Origin: Caulobacteraceae bacterium
GTDB taxonomy: Bacteria; Pseudomonadota; Alphaproteobacteria; Caulobacterales; Caulobacteraceae
Length of the DNA: 64,000 nucleotides
Assembly (NCBI GenBank): GCA_019746095.1
Contig: JAIESL010000035.1
Span: forward strand, 1-64,000
Direction: 5' to 3'
Position numbers and translations under genes: made by a program. The notes under the pieces were generated by a model, which was not told the DNA's origin, did no database searches, and saw nothing but the letters and a program-made list of their open reading frames with translations. Below are positions 26,001 through 36,189 of the stretch, one piece after another (position 1 is the first letter of the stretch; each line of letters starts with the position of its first letter).

Positions 26001-27781
26001 TGCCGGACCCGGACGTAGTCGCCCGGAGCAGCGGTGCCGGCCTTCAGCTTGCCTGACCCGACCTTGCGCGCCTTGACCTTGTCGTCGGCCGCGGCCGCGT
26101 CGAGCCAGCCCTGCCACTCGGGCCACCACGAACCGGGCTTCTGCCCCGCGCCGGCCAGCCAGGCCTCGGCGTCAGCGGGAGCGTCGTCATTGGTCCAGTA
26201 GCCGTGCTTGTTGGCGGCCGGCGGATTGATCATCCCGGCATTGTGGCCCGAGCCGCCCAGCAGGAAGCGCGTCGGTCCGCCGAAGAAGTGGCGACCGGCA
26301 TAGGTGTTCTTCCAGGCCGAGACATGGTCGTCCTTCAGAGCCACGATCATCACCGGTGTCTCAATGGCCTTGAGGTCCAGGGTGACGCCGTCGATCTGGA
26401 CCCCGCCGTCCTTGAGCTGGTTTCCACGAAGGATCTGGCGGCCGTATTCCTTGAGCATCCGCGCCGGGATGCGCGAACCGTCGTCGAACCACCACAACAG
26501 GTCGGAGGCGCGCACCTCGTCGCCGAGCAGATAGTGGTTCACCACCGACGACCAGATCAGATCGTTGGCGCGCACCGCCGAGAACAGCTTGGTCAGGTCG
26601 TGCGCCTCGACATAGCCCTTCTCGTCCAGATAGCGGTCGAAGGCGTTCAGATCGTCTTCACTCGTGAACACCGACCATTCGCCCATGTCGCCGAAGTCGA
26701 CCAGGGTCGCGATCAGGGTGGCCGAGGCTATGCGATCAGCGCGACCGGTCTGTGCGAGATAGGCCAACGTCATGGCCGAGAGCGTGCCGCCCAGGCAGTA
26801 GGACACCAGATCGGCGTCGGCCTCGCCCGTCGCGGCCTCGACCGCGTCGAGGGCCGCGATGACGCCGTCCTTCACATAGGCGTCCATGCCCGTGTCGGCG
26901 TGGCTCTCGTCCGGATTGGCCCAGGAGATGACGAAGACGGTGTGCCCCTGATCCACCAGCCATTTGAGATAGCTGGCCTTGGGCGTCAGATCGAAGAGAT
27001 AGTATTTGTTGACCAGCGGCGGCACGAACAGCAGCGGGCGGCGATAGACCGTGTCGGTCGTCGGCGCATACTGGATCAGCTCCATCAGGTCGTTCCTGAA
27101 CACAACGGCACCCGGGGTGGCGGCGACGTTGACGCCCAGTTCGAAATCATTCGGCGCGCGGCGGCTGACCAGCCCCTGCCCCTTGCCGACGTCCTCAAGC
27201 AGATTGGACAGGCCGGTCATCAGGCTCAGGCCTCCACTCTCGATGGTCCGGCGGGCGACCTGCGGATTGGTGTGAGGGAAGTTGGTGGGTGCCAGCGCAT
27301 TCATCATCTGCCGGCTGGCGAAATCGACCTGGGCCCGGGTCGCGTCATCGACCGGGGCGACGGCGACGAACTCCTGCAGCTGGCGCGCGGCCAGCAGATA
27401 GGCCTGTTTCAGATAGTCGTAGACGGGCTCGTCGCTCCAGGCCGGATCGGCGAAGCGTCGATCGCCCTTCGCGGGGGCCGCGACAGGGGCGGTCTCCCGG
27501 CCCAGGGCCCGCTCACCCATGGTGCGCCAGAGGGCGGTCCAGTCGTTCCAGTTCTTCGCCTGGGCCTCGAACAGGGCAGACGGTCGGGTCAAGACGGCGG
27601 TATTGAAGTCGATCATCGCCCGCGTCAGCGTCGTCGGATCATACGGCAGAACCTGGGGCGTGGCCGCCTGGACCATGGTGGTGCGGACCGCTGCGGCGGC
27701 GTTCTGCATCAGGGTGGTCAGGGCCTCCGCCACGACGGTCGGATCGGGCAGCTGGGGAACCGGCGGCGAGGAAACGGTCAT
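25997..27781 (-). CDS. phaC: class I poly(3-hydroxyalkanoate) synthase
   Basis: This 594-aa protein starts at the ATG at 27781, with GCGGAAAG upstream; the longer track form is upstream shadow. An N-terminal PhaC domain (about 60-230) precedes an alpha/beta-hydrolase core. The lipase-like box has the catalytic Cys329 (SYCLGGT), Asp in LKDDHVSAW and His in GGSGHNAGMINPP, the Cys-Asp-His triad of PHA synthases. It polymerises (R)-3-hydroxyacyl-CoA on granules. Length and lack of a phaE partner indicate class I. It follows a 62-aa gene by 16 bases. No phaA/phaB genes are in the window. Confidence 0.96.
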   Translation of the reverse strand: MTVSSPPVPQLPDPTVVAEALTTLMQNAAAAVRTTMVQAATPQVLPYDPTTLTRAMIDFNTAVLTRPSALFEAQAKNWNDWTALWRTMGERALGRETAPVAAPAKGDRRFADPAWSDEPVYDYLKQAYLLAARQLQEFVAVAPVDDATRAQVDFASRQMMNALAPTNFPHTNPQVARRTIESGGLSLMTGLSNLLEDVGKGQGLVSRRAPNDFELGVNVAATPGAVVFRNDLMELIQYAPTTDTVYRRPLLFVPPLVNKYYLFDLTPKASYLKWLVDQGHTVFVISWANPDESHADTGMDAYVKDGVIAALDAVEAATGEADADLVSYCLGGTLSAMTLAYLAQTGRADRIASATLIATLVDFGDMGEWSVFTSEDDLNAFDRYLDEKGYVEAHDLTKLFSAVRANDLIWSSVVNHYLLGDEVRASDLLWWFDDGSRIPARMLKEYGRQILRGNQLKDGGVQIDGVTLDLKAIETPVMIVALKDDHVSAWKNTYAGRHFFGGPTRFLLGGSGHNAGMINPPAANKHGYWTNDDAPADAEAWLAGAGQKPGSWWPEWQGWLDAAAADDKVKARKVGSGKLKAGTAAPGDYVRVRH

Positions 27782-27797
27782 GGCGCAGACTTTCCGC

Positions 27798-27986
27798 TTA
27801 GAGCGAGACAAGAACATCCACGGCCGCGCAGTCGCGCGGGGCCACGAACAGCAGGGCCAGGGCACGGTCGGGGTTCTCGGCCGCCCAGACAGGGCAAGGC
27901 GCGTCGAAGGCATCGATCAGCGCGGCTGTCGGCATCGGAACAGCGGTCCGGATTTCGGGCGTATAGGCGACGGAGTCGAAGGCCAT
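27798..27986 (-). CDS. uncharacterised 62-aa protein upstream of phaC
   Basis: This small gene (MAFDSVAYTPEIRTAV to VDVLVSL) has an AGGA site seven bases before its ATG and ends 16 bases before phaC, with the phaC ribosome binding site in the gap. Its third codon positions are almost all G or C, like neighbouring real genes. The peptide is not transmembrane; its middle has CPVWAAENPDRALALLFVAPRDC, with two Cys. I do not recognise a family. It is likely co-transcribed with phaC and could be a small PHA-associated or coupling peptide, but that is only context. It may also be a conserved hypothetical unrelated to PHA. Confidence 0.65.
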   Translation of the reverse strand: MAFDSVAYTPEIRTAVPMPTAALIDAFDAPCPVWAAENPDRALALLFVAPRDCAAVDVLVSL

Positions 27987-28061
27987 GACGGTGTCCTAGG
28001 AACGGAGACGTTCGGATGCCGTCGATATGCCATGGCTTTTCTGCTCTTGCGATGCCACGAT

Positions 28062-28080
28062 ATGCGCAATCATTGTGCAT
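28062..28080. promoter_or_regulatory. inverted repeat upstream of the LysR gene
   Basis: ATGCGCAAT-C-ATTGTGCAT has 9-bp arms with one mismatch. It lies 18 bases before the LysR GTG and 75 bases upstream of the divergent 62-aa/phaC genes. Its position and symmetry suit a LysR autoregulatory site. Confidence 0.5.
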
Positions 28081-28098
28081 TTTTGCACAGGAGGGGCG

Positions 28099-28998
28099 GT
28101 GGCCGATTTCAACTGGAACGACCTGCGTGCCTTTCTCGCTGTGGCCCGGTCCGGACGGCTGACCTCGGCCGCAGCGCGGGTCGGGATGGACCATACGACG
28201 GTGGCCCGGCGCATCGCAGCGCTTGAGGAGGGCTTGGGGGCGCGACTGTTCGACCGAAGCCCCCAGGGCTATGCCCTCACGCCACACGGCGAACGGCTGA
28301 TGCCGACGGCAGAGAAGATCGAGAGCCTGACCCTGCTGGCCGCCAATGAACTGGGTGAGGCGGACCAGGCCCTGTCCGGCACGGTGCGGATCGGGGCCCC
28401 CGAAGGCTTCGGCAGCTATGTCCTCGCCCCCCTCATGGCGAAGCTGGCCGACAGACATCCCGGACTGGACATCCAGCTGGTGGCCATTTCGGGTGTGCTC
28501 AGCCTGTCCAAGCGCGAAGCCGATATCGCTGTGACGCTCAGCGCACCACGCGAGGGACGGCTGATCTCGCGGAAGCTCACCGACTACGGCCTCAGCCTCT
28601 ACGCGGCTCCCGCCTACCTCGATGCCCGCCCGCCGATCCGGACCCGCACCGACATGGCCGGCCAACGCTTCATCGGCTACATAGGCGACCTGCTCTACGC
28701 TCCCGAGCTCGACTATATGCAGGCGCCGGACGTCGACATTCATGTCGCCCTGCAGAGCTCCAACCTCATCGCCCAGCTTCAGGCGACCCTCGCCGGTGCC
28801 GGCCTCTGCGTCCTGCCGGACTTCATCGCCGCACGGGAGACCGGACTGCGGCGGGTCCTGCCCGACGCCGTCCACCTGGACCGCAGCCTTTGGCTGGTGA
28901 CCCATGCCGATCTCAAGCCGCTGGCCCGCATCCGGGCTGTGACGGCGATGATCGTCGAGGCGGTCAAGGCCGACCGAGCCATGTTCACAGGCGGCTAG
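28099..28998 (+). CDS. LysR-family transcriptional regulator
   Basis: The GTG at 28099, just after AGGAGGGG, gives a 299-aa protein starting VADFNWNDLRAFLAV. An N-terminal LysR helix-turn-helix (about 5-65; SAAARVGMDHTTVARRIAALEEGLGARLFDR) is followed by a type 2 periplasmic-binding-like effector domain. The substitution of DHTTVARR in the recognition region is typical of the subgroup that includes many short-range regulators of unknown ligand. It is divergent from phaC and 38 bases upstream of the anthranilate operon on the same strand, so it may control either or itself. A palindrome lies just ahead of its start. Confidence 0.9.
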   Translation: MADFNWNDLRAFLAVARSGRLTSAAARVGMDHTTVARRIAALEEGLGARLFDRSPQGYALTPHGERLMPTAEKIESLTLLAANELGEADQALSGTVRIGAPEGFGSYVLAPLMAKLADRHPGLDIQLVAISGVLSLSKREADIAVTLSAPREGRLISRKLTDYGLSLYAAPAYLDARPPIRTRTDMAGQRFIGYIGDLLYAPELDYMQAPDVDIHVALQSSNLIAQLQATLAGAGLCVLPDFIAARETGLRRVLPDAVHLDRSLWLVTHADLKPLARIRAVTAMIVEAVKADRAMFTGG

Positions 28999-29036
28999 GT
29001 CTGGACTTCGGTCCCGGACTGTTTCAAGCTTAAAAT

Positions 29037-31334
29037 ATGTCCTTGGAACGCGCTGTCAGAAGCATCGCCGTGGTCGGAGCCGGGCCCGGTGGCCTGTACC
29101 TCGCCATTTCCCTCAAGCTGCGCGATCCGTCGCTGGATGTCATCGTCCACGAACGCAACCGCCCGGACGACACCTTCGGCTGGGGCGTGGTCTTCTCCGA
29201 CCAGACCCTGGCCAATCTCAAGGCCAATGACCCCGAGACAGCGGCGCTCATCGAGGCCGCCTTCGTCCACTGGGACGACATCGATGTGCACATCCACGGC
29301 CAGACCGTCCGGTCGGGTGGACATGGATTCGCCGGCATCGGCCGGCAGCGCCTGCTGACCATCCTGCAGGAACGCGCCCGCTCGCTCGGGGTCGAACTGA
29401 GGTTCGAGGATGAGGTCGCCGACATCCGCGCCCTGCCCGCCGACGTCATCGTCGCCGCCGACGGCCTGAACAGCCGCATCCGCAACGATCACCCCGAGGT
29501 CTTCGGCGTCGACATCGACGTCCGGACCAACAAATACATCTGGCTGGGCACGAAACAGTCATTCGATGCCTTCACCTTCGCCTTTGTCGAGACCCCGCAC
29601 GGCTGGATCTGGGCCCACGCCTACCAGTTCGAGCCGGGAGCCTCGACCTTCATCGTCGAATGCTCCGAGGCGACCTGGCGCGGCCTCGGCTTCGACGTCA
29701 TGGACCAGGACCAGACCTGCCGGGCGGCCGAGGGCCTGTTCGCGGACTGGCTGGGCGGCCATGCCCTGATGAGCAATGCCCGGCACCTGCGCGGTTCGGC
29801 CTGGCTCAACTTCCCGCGCGTCGCCTGTTCCAACTGGCGCGACGGCAAGATCATCCTGCTGGGTGACGCCGCCCACACGGCGCATTTCTCCATCGGCTCC
29901 GGGACCAAGCTGGCCTTCGAGGATGCCATCCGGCTGGCCGAGACCCTGACCGAAGCCGATGACCTGGATGCGGGCCTCGCCGCCTATGAGGCCGAGCGAC
30001 GGGTCGAGGTGCTCAAGCTGCAGAGTGCGGCCCGCAACTCCACCGAATGGTTCGAGACCATCGACCGCTATGTCGGCCTCGACCCCCTGCAGTTCACCTA
30101 CAGCCTGCTGACCCGCAGCCAGCGCGTCAGCCATGAGAACCTGCGTCTTCGCGACCGTGACTTCCTGACGGGCGTCGAACGCTGGTTCGCCGACAGCGCC
30201 GGCGCTTCGTCCACGGACATTCCGCCGCCGCCCATGTTCGCGCCACTGACGCTGCGCGGCCTGACCCTGCCCAACCGCGTCGTCGTCTCGCCCATGTGCA
30301 TGTACTCGGCCGAGGACGGCCTGGTCGACGACTTCCACCTTGTGCACCTCGGCAGCCGGGCGCTGGGTGGCGCGGGGCTGATCTTCACCGAAATGACCGA
30401 CGTCGCCGCCGATGCCCGCATCACGCCGGGCTGCGCGGGGATGTACCGCCCGGAGCATCGCGACGCCTGGCGGCGGATCGTCGACTTCGTTCATGCCCAG
30501 GGATCGCGGGTCGCCATCCAGCTGGCCCATGCGGGCCGCCGCGGATCAGTCGAACGGCCCTGGGGCCCCCGCGCAGATCAACCTCTCGAGGACGGCTGGC
30601 CCCTGATCGCCCCCTCCCCCGTTCCGTGGACGGACAGGGACCAGACACCGCGCGAAATGAACCGGGCCGACATGGGCCGCGTGCGCGACGACTTCGTCCG
30701 GGCGACGCGCTGGGCCGACGAAGCCGGCTTCGACATGGTCGAGCTGCACTGCGCTCACGGCTATCTGCTCTCGTCCTTCCTGACCCCCCTCTCCAACCAC
30801 CGCACGGACGAATACGGCGGCCCGGTCGGGAACCGGCTGCGTTTCCCGCTTGAGGTCTTCACCGCCATGCGCGCCGTCTGGCCGCAGGACCGGCCGATGT
30901 CCGTGCGACTGTCCGCGACCGACTGGGTCGATGACGGCCTGACGCCTGAGGACTCCGTCATCATCGCCCGCGCCTTTGCGGACGCCGGCTGCGACCTGAT
31001 CGATGTCTCGGCCGGATCGACCACACCCGATGCCCAGCCCGTCTATGGCCGCATGTTCCAGACCCCGTTCAGCGACCGCATCCGCAACGAGGCGGGCGTG
31101 GCGACCATCGCCGTCGGCAACATCTACGAGACCGACCACATAAACAGCATCCTCGCCGCCGGCCGGGCCGACCTGTGTGCCCTTGCCCGGCCTCATCTGG
31201 CCGATCCCAACTGGAGCCTGCGTGCGGCCGCAGAACTGGGCTGGAGGGGGATCCGGCCGCCGGTCCAGTATCTCGCCGGCTTCGCCCAGCTGGCCCGGAA
31301 CCTGGAGAGGCAGCAGCAGGCGGGGCCGGTATGA
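29037..31334 (+). CDS. 2-aminobenzoyl-CoA monooxygenase/reductase (salicylyl-CoA 5-hydroxylase-type fusion)
   Basis: This 765-aa fusion flavoprotein has two parts. Residues about 1-385 are a PHBH-type FAD monooxygenase ([35 protein letters not shown]). Residues about 395-755 are an Old Yellow Enzyme-type FMN reductase ([38 protein letters not shown]). This is the architecture of the Azoarcus 2-aminobenzoyl-CoA monooxygenase/reductase, which hydroxylates and then reduces the ring to 2-amino-5-oxocyclohex-1-enecarboxyl-CoA. A CoA ligase and RidA in the same operon support anthranilate. Salicylyl-CoA 5-hydroxylase is the alternative, but no gentisate dioxygenase is present. The ATG has no visible ribosome binding site and follows TAAAAT directly. 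Confidence 0.88.
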   Translation: MSLERAVRSIAVVGAGPGGLYLAISLKLRDPSLDVIVHERNRPDDTFGWGVVFSDQTLANLKANDPETAALIEAAFVHWDDIDVHIHGQTVRSGGHGFAGIGRQRLLTILQERARSLGVELRFEDEVADIRALPADVIVAADGLNSRIRNDHPEVFGVDIDVRTNKYIWLGTKQSFDAFTFAFVETPHGWIWAHAYQFEPGASTFIVECSEATWRGLGFDVMDQDQTCRAAEGLFADWLGGHALMSNARHLRGSAWLNFPRVACSNWRDGKIILLGDAAHTAHFSIGSGTKLAFEDAIRLAETLTEADDLDAGLAAYEAERRVEVLKLQSAARNSTEWFETIDRYVGLDPLQFTYSLLTRSQRVSHENLRLRDRDFLTGVERWFADSAGASSTDIPPPPMFAPLTLRGLTLPNRVVVSPMCMYSAEDGLVDDFHLVHLGSRALGGAGLIFTEMTDVAADARITPGCAGMYRPEHRDAWRRIVDFVHAQGSRVAIQLAHAGRRGSVERPWGPRADQPLEDGWPLIAPSPVPWTDRDQTPREMNRADMGRVRDDFVRATRWADEAGFDMVELHCAHGYLLSSFLTPLSNHRTDEYGGPVGNRLRFPLEVFTAMRAVWPQDRPMSVRLSATDWVDDGLTPEDSVIIARAFADAGCDLIDVSAGSTTPDAQPVYGRMFQTPFSDRIRNEAGVATIAVGNIYETDHINSILAAGRADLCALARPHLADPNWSLRAAAELGWRGIRPPVQYLAGFAQLARNLERQQQAGPV

Positions 31335-32092
31335 GCCTGACCGGACACCATGCCGTCGTCACCGGGGCGGGCTCGGGCATCGGCCGGGCCACCGCCGAAC
31401 GCCTGGCCGAGGCTGGCTGCCAGGTCACCCTGATCGGCCGTCACCTCGCCCGACTGGGTGAGACCGCTGACCGCATCGGCGACCTCGCCTTCCCCGCCCC
31501 CGCCGACGTCACCGACGCCGACATGCTGGCCGCCGCGATCGAGGCGGGACGCGACCGGTTCGGGCCGGTCGACATCCTCATCAACAATGCCGGGGCCGCC
31601 AGCTCGGCCCCCTTCCTCAAGACCGACGCCGACGCCTTGCGCGCCATGCTCGCGCTCAATCTCGAGGCACCGGCCGAGGCCGCCCGTCTGGTCCTGCCTG
31701 GCATGCTGACCCGCCGCCGGGGCCGCATCGTCAATGTCGCCTCGACCGCCGGGCTCAAGGGCTATCCCTATGTCTCGGCCTATGTCGCGGCCAAGCACGG
31801 CCTCGTCGGCCTGACCCGCGCCCTCGCGCTGGAGGTCGCCAGCAAGGGTGTCACCGTCAACGCCGTCTGCCCCGGTTTCACCGACACCGATCTGGTCGCC
31901 CGGTCGATCGAAGCCATCACCGGCAAGACCGGCCGAAGCGAGGACGAAGCCCGCGCGGCCCTGTCCGCCTCCAATCCGCAAGGGCGGCTGATTACGCCGG
32001 ACGAGGTCGCCACGACCATTGTCTGGCTCTGCAGCGACGGTGCCTCGGGGGTCAACGGCGCCGCCGTCCCGGTGGCAGGCGGTGAGCTTTGA
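31331..32092 (+). CDS. short-chain dehydrogenase/reductase (probable 3-hydroxyacyl-CoA dehydrogenase role)
   Basis: The ATG at 31331 overlaps the previous stop (ATGA) and gives 253 aa; the track's upstream extension is shadow. This is a classical SDR: cofactor motif [15 protein letters not shown] motif (LINNAGAAS), catalytic Ser in NVASTAG and Tyr/Lys in YVAAKHG. The C-terminal loop and [13 protein letters not shown] end are typical of 3-hydroxyacyl-CoA or 3-oxoacyl reductases. In this operon it may reduce or oxidise the ring ketone or a hydroxyacyl-CoA during the beta-oxidation-like stage. Cofactor preference is not clear by eye. Confidence 0.9.
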   Translation: MSLTGHHAVVTGAGSGIGRATAERLAEAGCQVTLIGRHLARLGETADRIGDLAFPAPADVTDADMLAAAIEAGRDRFGPVDILINNAGAASSAPFLKTDADALRAMLALNLEAPAEAARLVLPGMLTRRRGRIVNVASTAGLKGYPYVSAYVAAKHGLVGLTRALALEVASKGVTVNAVCPGFTDTDLVARSIEAITGKTGRSEDEARAALSASNPQGRLITPDEVATTIVWLCSDGASGVNGAAVPVAGGEL

Positions 32093-32607
32093 TGCCTGCC
32101 CTCGCCGCGCTGCCCGACCGTATTCTCCCCGACAGACTGGGCGGCGCGCCCGACGGCAAACGGTCCCTGCGTCTCTGGCTGCGTCTGCTGACCTGTTCGA
32201 CCCGGATCGAGCAGACGGTCGCCCAGCGGCTGCGCGACGATTTCGGCTCCACCCTGCCCCGGTTCGACATGCTGTCGGCGCTGGACCGCGCGGGTGAGGC
32301 AGGCCTGACCATGGGCGAGGCCGCCGGCATGCTGATGGTCTCCAACGGCAACGTCACCGGCCTGGCCGCGCGGCTCAAGGCTGACGGCCTGATCGAGGCC
32401 ATGGCCGGGACCGATCGGCGGGTGCAGCGCGTCCGCCTGACGCCTATCGGCCGGACCCGTTTCACCGCCATGGCCCAGGCCCATGAACGCTGGATCGAGG
32501 CGCTGTTCGCCGACCTGACCACGGACGAGGCCGACGACCTGACCCGCCTGCTGGAGCGGACCAAACGGTCGCTGCATGCGACCACTTTCGAGGAGCTGAA
32601 CGGATGA
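32092..32607 (+). CDS. MarR-family transcriptional regulator
   Basis: The ATG at 32092 shares a base with the SDR stop (TGATG), giving 171 aa. A winged helix-turn-helix spans about 55-120 ([30 protein letters not shown]) with the wing [13 protein letters not shown]. MarR proteins of aromatic-CoA loci usually repress the operon and are released by an aryl-CoA thioester, so control of this operon by 2-aminobenzoyl-CoA is a reasonable inference. It sits inside the operon, which would give negative feedback on its own synthesis. Its stop overlaps the next start in ATGA. Confidence 0.92.
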   Translation: MPALAALPDRILPDRLGGAPDGKRSLRLWLRLLTCSTRIEQTVAQRLRDDFGSTLPRFDMLSALDRAGEAGLTMGEAAGMLMVSNGNVTGLAARLKADGLIEAMAGTDRRVQRVRLTPIGRTRFTAMAQAHERWIEALFADLTTDEADDLTRLLERTKRSLHATTFEELNG

Positions 32608-33416
32608 AGGCGCGCGACTACAAGGCGGCCCATTTCCTGTGGACGGTGGATGAACACGGCGTGGCCTTGCTCACCCTCAACCGCCCCGAGCGCAAGAACC
32701 CGCTGACCTTCGAATCCTATGCCGAAATGCGCGACCTGTTCCGTGCCCTGGTCCACGCCGACGACTGCAAGGTCGTGATCGTCACCGGTGCCGGCGGAAA
32801 CTTCTCATCGGGCGGCGACGTGCACGAGATCATCGGCCCGCTGACCGAAATGGACATGCCGGCCCTGCTCGCCTTCACCCGGATGACCGGTGATCTGGTC
32901 AAGGCCATGCGCGGCTGTCCCCAACCGGTGATCGCCGCGCTGGACGGCGTCTGTGTCGGCGCCGGTGCCATCATGGCCATGGCCTCGGACCTCCGGATCG
33001 CGACACCGCGGACGAAGACCGCCTTCCTGTTCACCCGTGTCGGCCTGGCCGGTTGCGACATGGGTGCCTGCGCCATCCTGCCCCGCCAGATTGGTCAGGG
33101 CCGGGCCTCCGAACTGCTGTTCACCGGCCGCGTCATGACCGCCGACGAGGGTGAGCGCTGGGGCTTCCATAACCGTCTGGTCGAGGGTGAGGCCCTGATG
33201 GAGACGGCGCTGGAGCTGGCGCGTTCCCTGGCCCGGGGCCCGACCTTCGCCCACGGCATCACCAAGAACCAGCTCAACGTCGAATGGGACATGAGCCTGG
33301 ACGCCGCCATCGAGTCCGAGGCCCAGGCCCAGGCCATCTGCATGAAGACGAATGACTTCCGCCGCGCCTATGAGGCCTTCGCGGCCAAGCGCGAGCCGGT
33401 GTTCGAGGGGAACTGA
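32604..33416 (+). CDS. enoyl-CoA hydratase/isomerase (crotonase) family protein
   Basis: This 270-aa crotonase-fold protein has the oxyanion-hole segments [13 protein letters not shown] and [19 protein letters not shown], and the typical C-terminal trimerisation region. By eye, both hydratase glutamates appear replaced. The GGGCELA position reads GAGAIMA, and the QPEIGL position reads FTRVGLAG. It is therefore unlikely to be a classical hydratase. It may catalyse a ring-opening hydrolysis, isomerisation or dehydration of a cyclic acyl-CoA. It overlaps the MarR gene by four bases and precedes the acyl-CoA dehydrogenase by two. Confidence 0.88.
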   Translation: MKARDYKAAHFLWTVDEHGVALLTLNRPERKNPLTFESYAEMRDLFRALVHADDCKVVIVTGAGGNFSSGGDVHEIIGPLTEMDMPALLAFTRMTGDLVKAMRGCPQPVIAALDGVCVGAGAIMAMASDLRIATPRTKTAFLFTRVGLAGCDMGACAILPRQIGQGRASELLFTGRVMTADEGERWGFHNRLVEGEALMETALELARSLARGPTFAHGITKNQLNVEWDMSLDAAIESEAQAQAICMKTNDFRRAYEAFAAKREPVFEGN

Positions 33417-33418
33417 CC

Positions 33419-34585
33419 ATGGCGGACCGCACCTTTCTGGACTGGCCCTTCTTCGACGACCGCCACCGCGCCTTCGCCGCCGATCTGGAAGCCTGGGCGG
33501 ACCGGACCGATGCGGTGAAACTGCACGGCGATCACGACCTGGACGGCGACTGCCGCACCATCCTCAAGTCGCTGGCCGAGGGTGGCTGGCTCCGCAATGC
33601 CGTGCCCGATGCGGCCGGCAAACTCGACGTCCGCACCCTGTGCCTGACCCGGGAGACGCTCGCCCGTCGTTCCGGCCTCGCTGACTTCGTCTTCGCGATG
33701 CAGGGTCTGGGCTCCGGCCCCATCAGCCTGTTCGGCACCGACGCCCAGAAGGCCCGCTGGCTTCCGGGCGTGGCCGCGGGCGAGACCATCGCCGCCTTCG
33801 CCCTGTCCGAGCCCGATGCCGGTTCGGACGTCGCCGCCCTGTCGACCAACGCGCGCCGGGACGGCAACCATTGGGTGCTGGACGGCACCAAGACCTTCAT
33901 CTCCAACGGCGGCCTCGCCGACCGCTATACGGTCTTCGCCCGCACCGGCGAGGGGACGGGTGCCAAGGGCCTGAGCGCCTTCGTTGTCGATGCGGACACG
34001 CCCGGCTTCGGGATCGTCGAACGCATCCCCCTGATGGCCCCGCACCCGTTGGCCACCATCCGGTTCACCGACTGCCGCATCGACGCTGACCGCATCCTCG
34101 GCGCGCCCGGCGAGGGCTTCCGCATCGCCATGGCCACCCTGGACGTGTTCCGCTCGACCGTGGCCGCCGCCGCGCTCGGTTTTTCGCGCCGCGCCCTCGA
34201 CGAGGCTGCGGCCCGCACCACCGCCCGCCGCCTGTTCGGGGCACCGATGAGCGACCTGCAACTGGTCCAGGCCTCGATCGCCGACATGGCCCTGAAGATC
34301 GATGCTTCTGCCCTGCTGATCTACCGCGCCGCCTGGCTGAAGGATCAGGGCGCGCCGCGGGTCACCCGCGAGGCCGCCATGGCCAAACTCTTCGCCACCG
34401 ACGAGGCCCAGGCTGTCATCGACGCGGCGGTCCAGCTGTTCGGCGGCCTCGGCGTCGTCGCCGGCCATCCGGTCGAGCGGCTGTATCGCGAGATCCGTGC
34501 CCTGCGCATCTATGAAGGGGCCTCCGAGGTGCAGAAGATCGTCATCGCCCGCCAGGTTCTGGCCGGGATCGGTGGAGGTGCCTGA
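33419..34585 (+). CDS. acyl-CoA dehydrogenase family protein
   Basis: This 388-aa flavoprotein has the acyl-CoA dehydrogenase signatures [15 protein letters not shown] (FAD/substrate loop) and [24 protein letters not shown]. The C-terminal [15 protein letters not shown] contains the catalytic Glu at the MCAD-type position. It would introduce a 2,3 double bond in an acyl-CoA or alicyclic-CoA intermediate and pass electrons to ETF. It lies between the crotonase-like gene and the CoA ligase, sharing one base with the ligase start (TGATG), so it belongs to the same pathway. Confidence 0.92.
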   Translation: MADRTFLDWPFFDDRHRAFAADLEAWADRTDAVKLHGDHDLDGDCRTILKSLAEGGWLRNAVPDAAGKLDVRTLCLTRETLARRSGLADFVFAMQGLGSGPISLFGTDAQKARWLPGVAAGETIAAFALSEPDAGSDVAALSTNARRDGNHWVLDGTKTFISNGGLADRYTVFARTGEGTGAKGLSAFVVDADTPGFGIVERIPLMAPHPLATIRFTDCRIDADRILGAPGEGFRIAMATLDVFRSTVAAAALGFSRRALDEAAARTTARRLFGAPMSDLQLVQASIADMALKIDASALLIYRAAWLKDQGAPRVTREAAMAKLFATDEAQAVIDAAVQLFGGLGVVAGHPVERLYREIRALRIYEGASEVQKIVIARQVLAGIGGGA

Positions 34586-36189
34586 TGGGGACCAGCGCCC
34601 ATCTCGACCGGTTCGTTCTCGACCATCTGCCGGCGGCGGACCAGCAGCCCGACCTTGTTTTCGACCTGCCCGAACTGGCCTATCCCGCCCGTCTGAATGC
34701 CGCCGTTGAACTGCTGCGTCGGGCGATCTCCGCTGCGGGCCCCGACGGCCGGGCCCTGATTGATCACGACCACGAATTCTCCTGGTCCCGCGTGGATGCG
34801 ATCTCCGGCCGGATGGCGCGGGTGCTGGTCGAGGAGATGGGGCTGGTGCCGGGAAACCGGGTGCTGCTGCATGGCCCGAATTCCGCCTGGACCGTCATGG
34901 CCTGGTTCGCGATCCTGAAGGCCGGCGGCGTTGTCGTGGCCACCATGCCCATGCTGCGCGCGGCGGAACTGTCGACCGTGATCGAAAAGGGCCGGATCAG
35001 CCACGCGCTGGTCTATCAGACCTTTGCGGACGTCGTGGCCGAGGCGCGGGCGTCGGCACCTTCGCTGACCCGGATGATGGACTCCGCCGCCCTGCAGAAA
35101 GCCGCCCAGGCCCTGCCGCCAGGTTTCCGCTTCGACCCGGTCGAAACCGCCGCCGACGACCCGGCCCTGATCGCCTTCACCTCGGGCACCACCGGCAAGC
35201 CCAAGGGCTGCGTCCATTTCCATCGCGACATCCTTGCCATGGCTGACACCTTCGGCCGCCATGTCGTCGGCCTGACCCGGGTCGATGTCGTCGTCGGCAC
35301 CCCGCCCATCGCCTTCACCTTCGGGCTCGGCGGACTGGTGGTCTTCCCTGCGGCCGCGGGCGCCGCCACCGCCTTCGCACCGCGCCCCGGGTTCGACGCC
35401 CTGGCGGAGACCATCGAGCGTTGCCGCGCCACTACCCTGCTCACAGCCCCGACCGGCTATCGAGCCCTGCTGAAGCTGACCGCCGCGCACAACCTCTCGA
35501 GCCTGCGCACCTGCATTTCGGCGGGTGAGGCCCTGCCGGCCGCCACCTCGGACGCCTGGCATGACGCCACCGGCGTGCGCATCATCGACGGCATCGGCTC
35601 GACCGAGATGACCCACATCTTCATCTCGGCCTCGGGCGATGACATCCGTCCGGGTGCCACCGGCAAGGCCGTACCGGGCTATGAGGCCCGTATCATTGAC
35701 GCACACGGCCGTACCCTGCCGGCCGGCGAGACCGGACGGCTTGCGGTTCGCGGCCCGACCGGCTGCCGCTATCTCGATGACGACCGACAGGCCGTCTATG
35801 TCCAGAACGGCTGGAACCTGACCGGCGACGTCTATCGCCTCGATGAGGACGGCTATTTCTGGTTCGTGGCCCGCTCCGACGACATGATCGTCTCGTCCGG
35901 CTACAACATCGGCGCGCCCGAGGTCGAAAACGCCCTGCTGCGCCACTCCGCCGTCACCGAAGCCGCCGTGATCGGTGTTCCGGATTCCGAACGCGGCCAG
36001 ATAGTGAAGGCGTTCGTCGTCCTCGGCGACGGCCATCACGCCTCGGATGAACTGAGAACCGCGCTCCAGGAGCATGTGAAGCAGGTCATCGCCCCCTACA
36101 AATATCCCCGCGCCCTCGATTTCGTGGACGCCCTGCCCAAGACACAGACCGGCAAGCTGCAGCGCTTCCGGCTCAAGGCGGATGCATGA
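34585..36189 (+). CDS. 2-aminobenzoate-CoA ligase (probable)
   Basis: This 534-aa adenylate-forming enzyme is of the benzoate-CoA ligase group. The P-loop-like motif is AFTSGTTGKPKGCVHFHRD, A5 is IDGIGSTEMTHIF, A7 is NLTGDVYRLDEDGYFWFVARSDDMI, A8 is SSGYNIGAPEVEN, and the A10 lysine is in KTQTGKLQRF. The GIGSTEMTHIF form is shared with 2-aminobenzoate and related aryl-CoA ligases. It would activate anthranilate with ATP and CoA as the pathway's first step. Benzoate or salicylate as substrate cannot be excluded, but the monooxygenase/reductase fusion and RidA favour anthranilate. Confidence 0.87.
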   Translation: MGTSAHLDRFVLDHLPAADQQPDLVFDLPELAYPARLNAAVELLRRAISAAGPDGRALIDHDHEFSWSRVDAISGRMARVLVEEMGLVPGNRVLLHGPNSAWTVMAWFAILKAGGVVVATMPMLRAAELSTVIEKGRISHALVYQTFADVVAEARASAPSLTRMMDSAALQKAAQALPPGFRFDPVETAADDPALIAFTSGTTGKPKGCVHFHRDILAMADTFGRHVVGLTRVDVVVGTPPIAFTFGLGGLVVFPAAAGAATAFAPRPGFDALAETIERCRATTLLTAPTGYRALLKLTAAHNLSSLRTCISAGEALPAATSDAWHDATGVRIIDGIGSTEMTHIFISASGDDIRPGATGKAVPGYEARIIDAHGRTLPAGETGRLAVRGPTGCRYLDDDRQAVYVQNGWNLTGDVYRLDEDGYFWFVARSDDMIVSSGYNIGAPEVENALLRHSAVTEAAVIGVPDSERGQIVKAFVVLGDGHHASDELRTALQEHVKQVIAPYKYPRALDFVDALPKTQTGKLQRFRLKADA

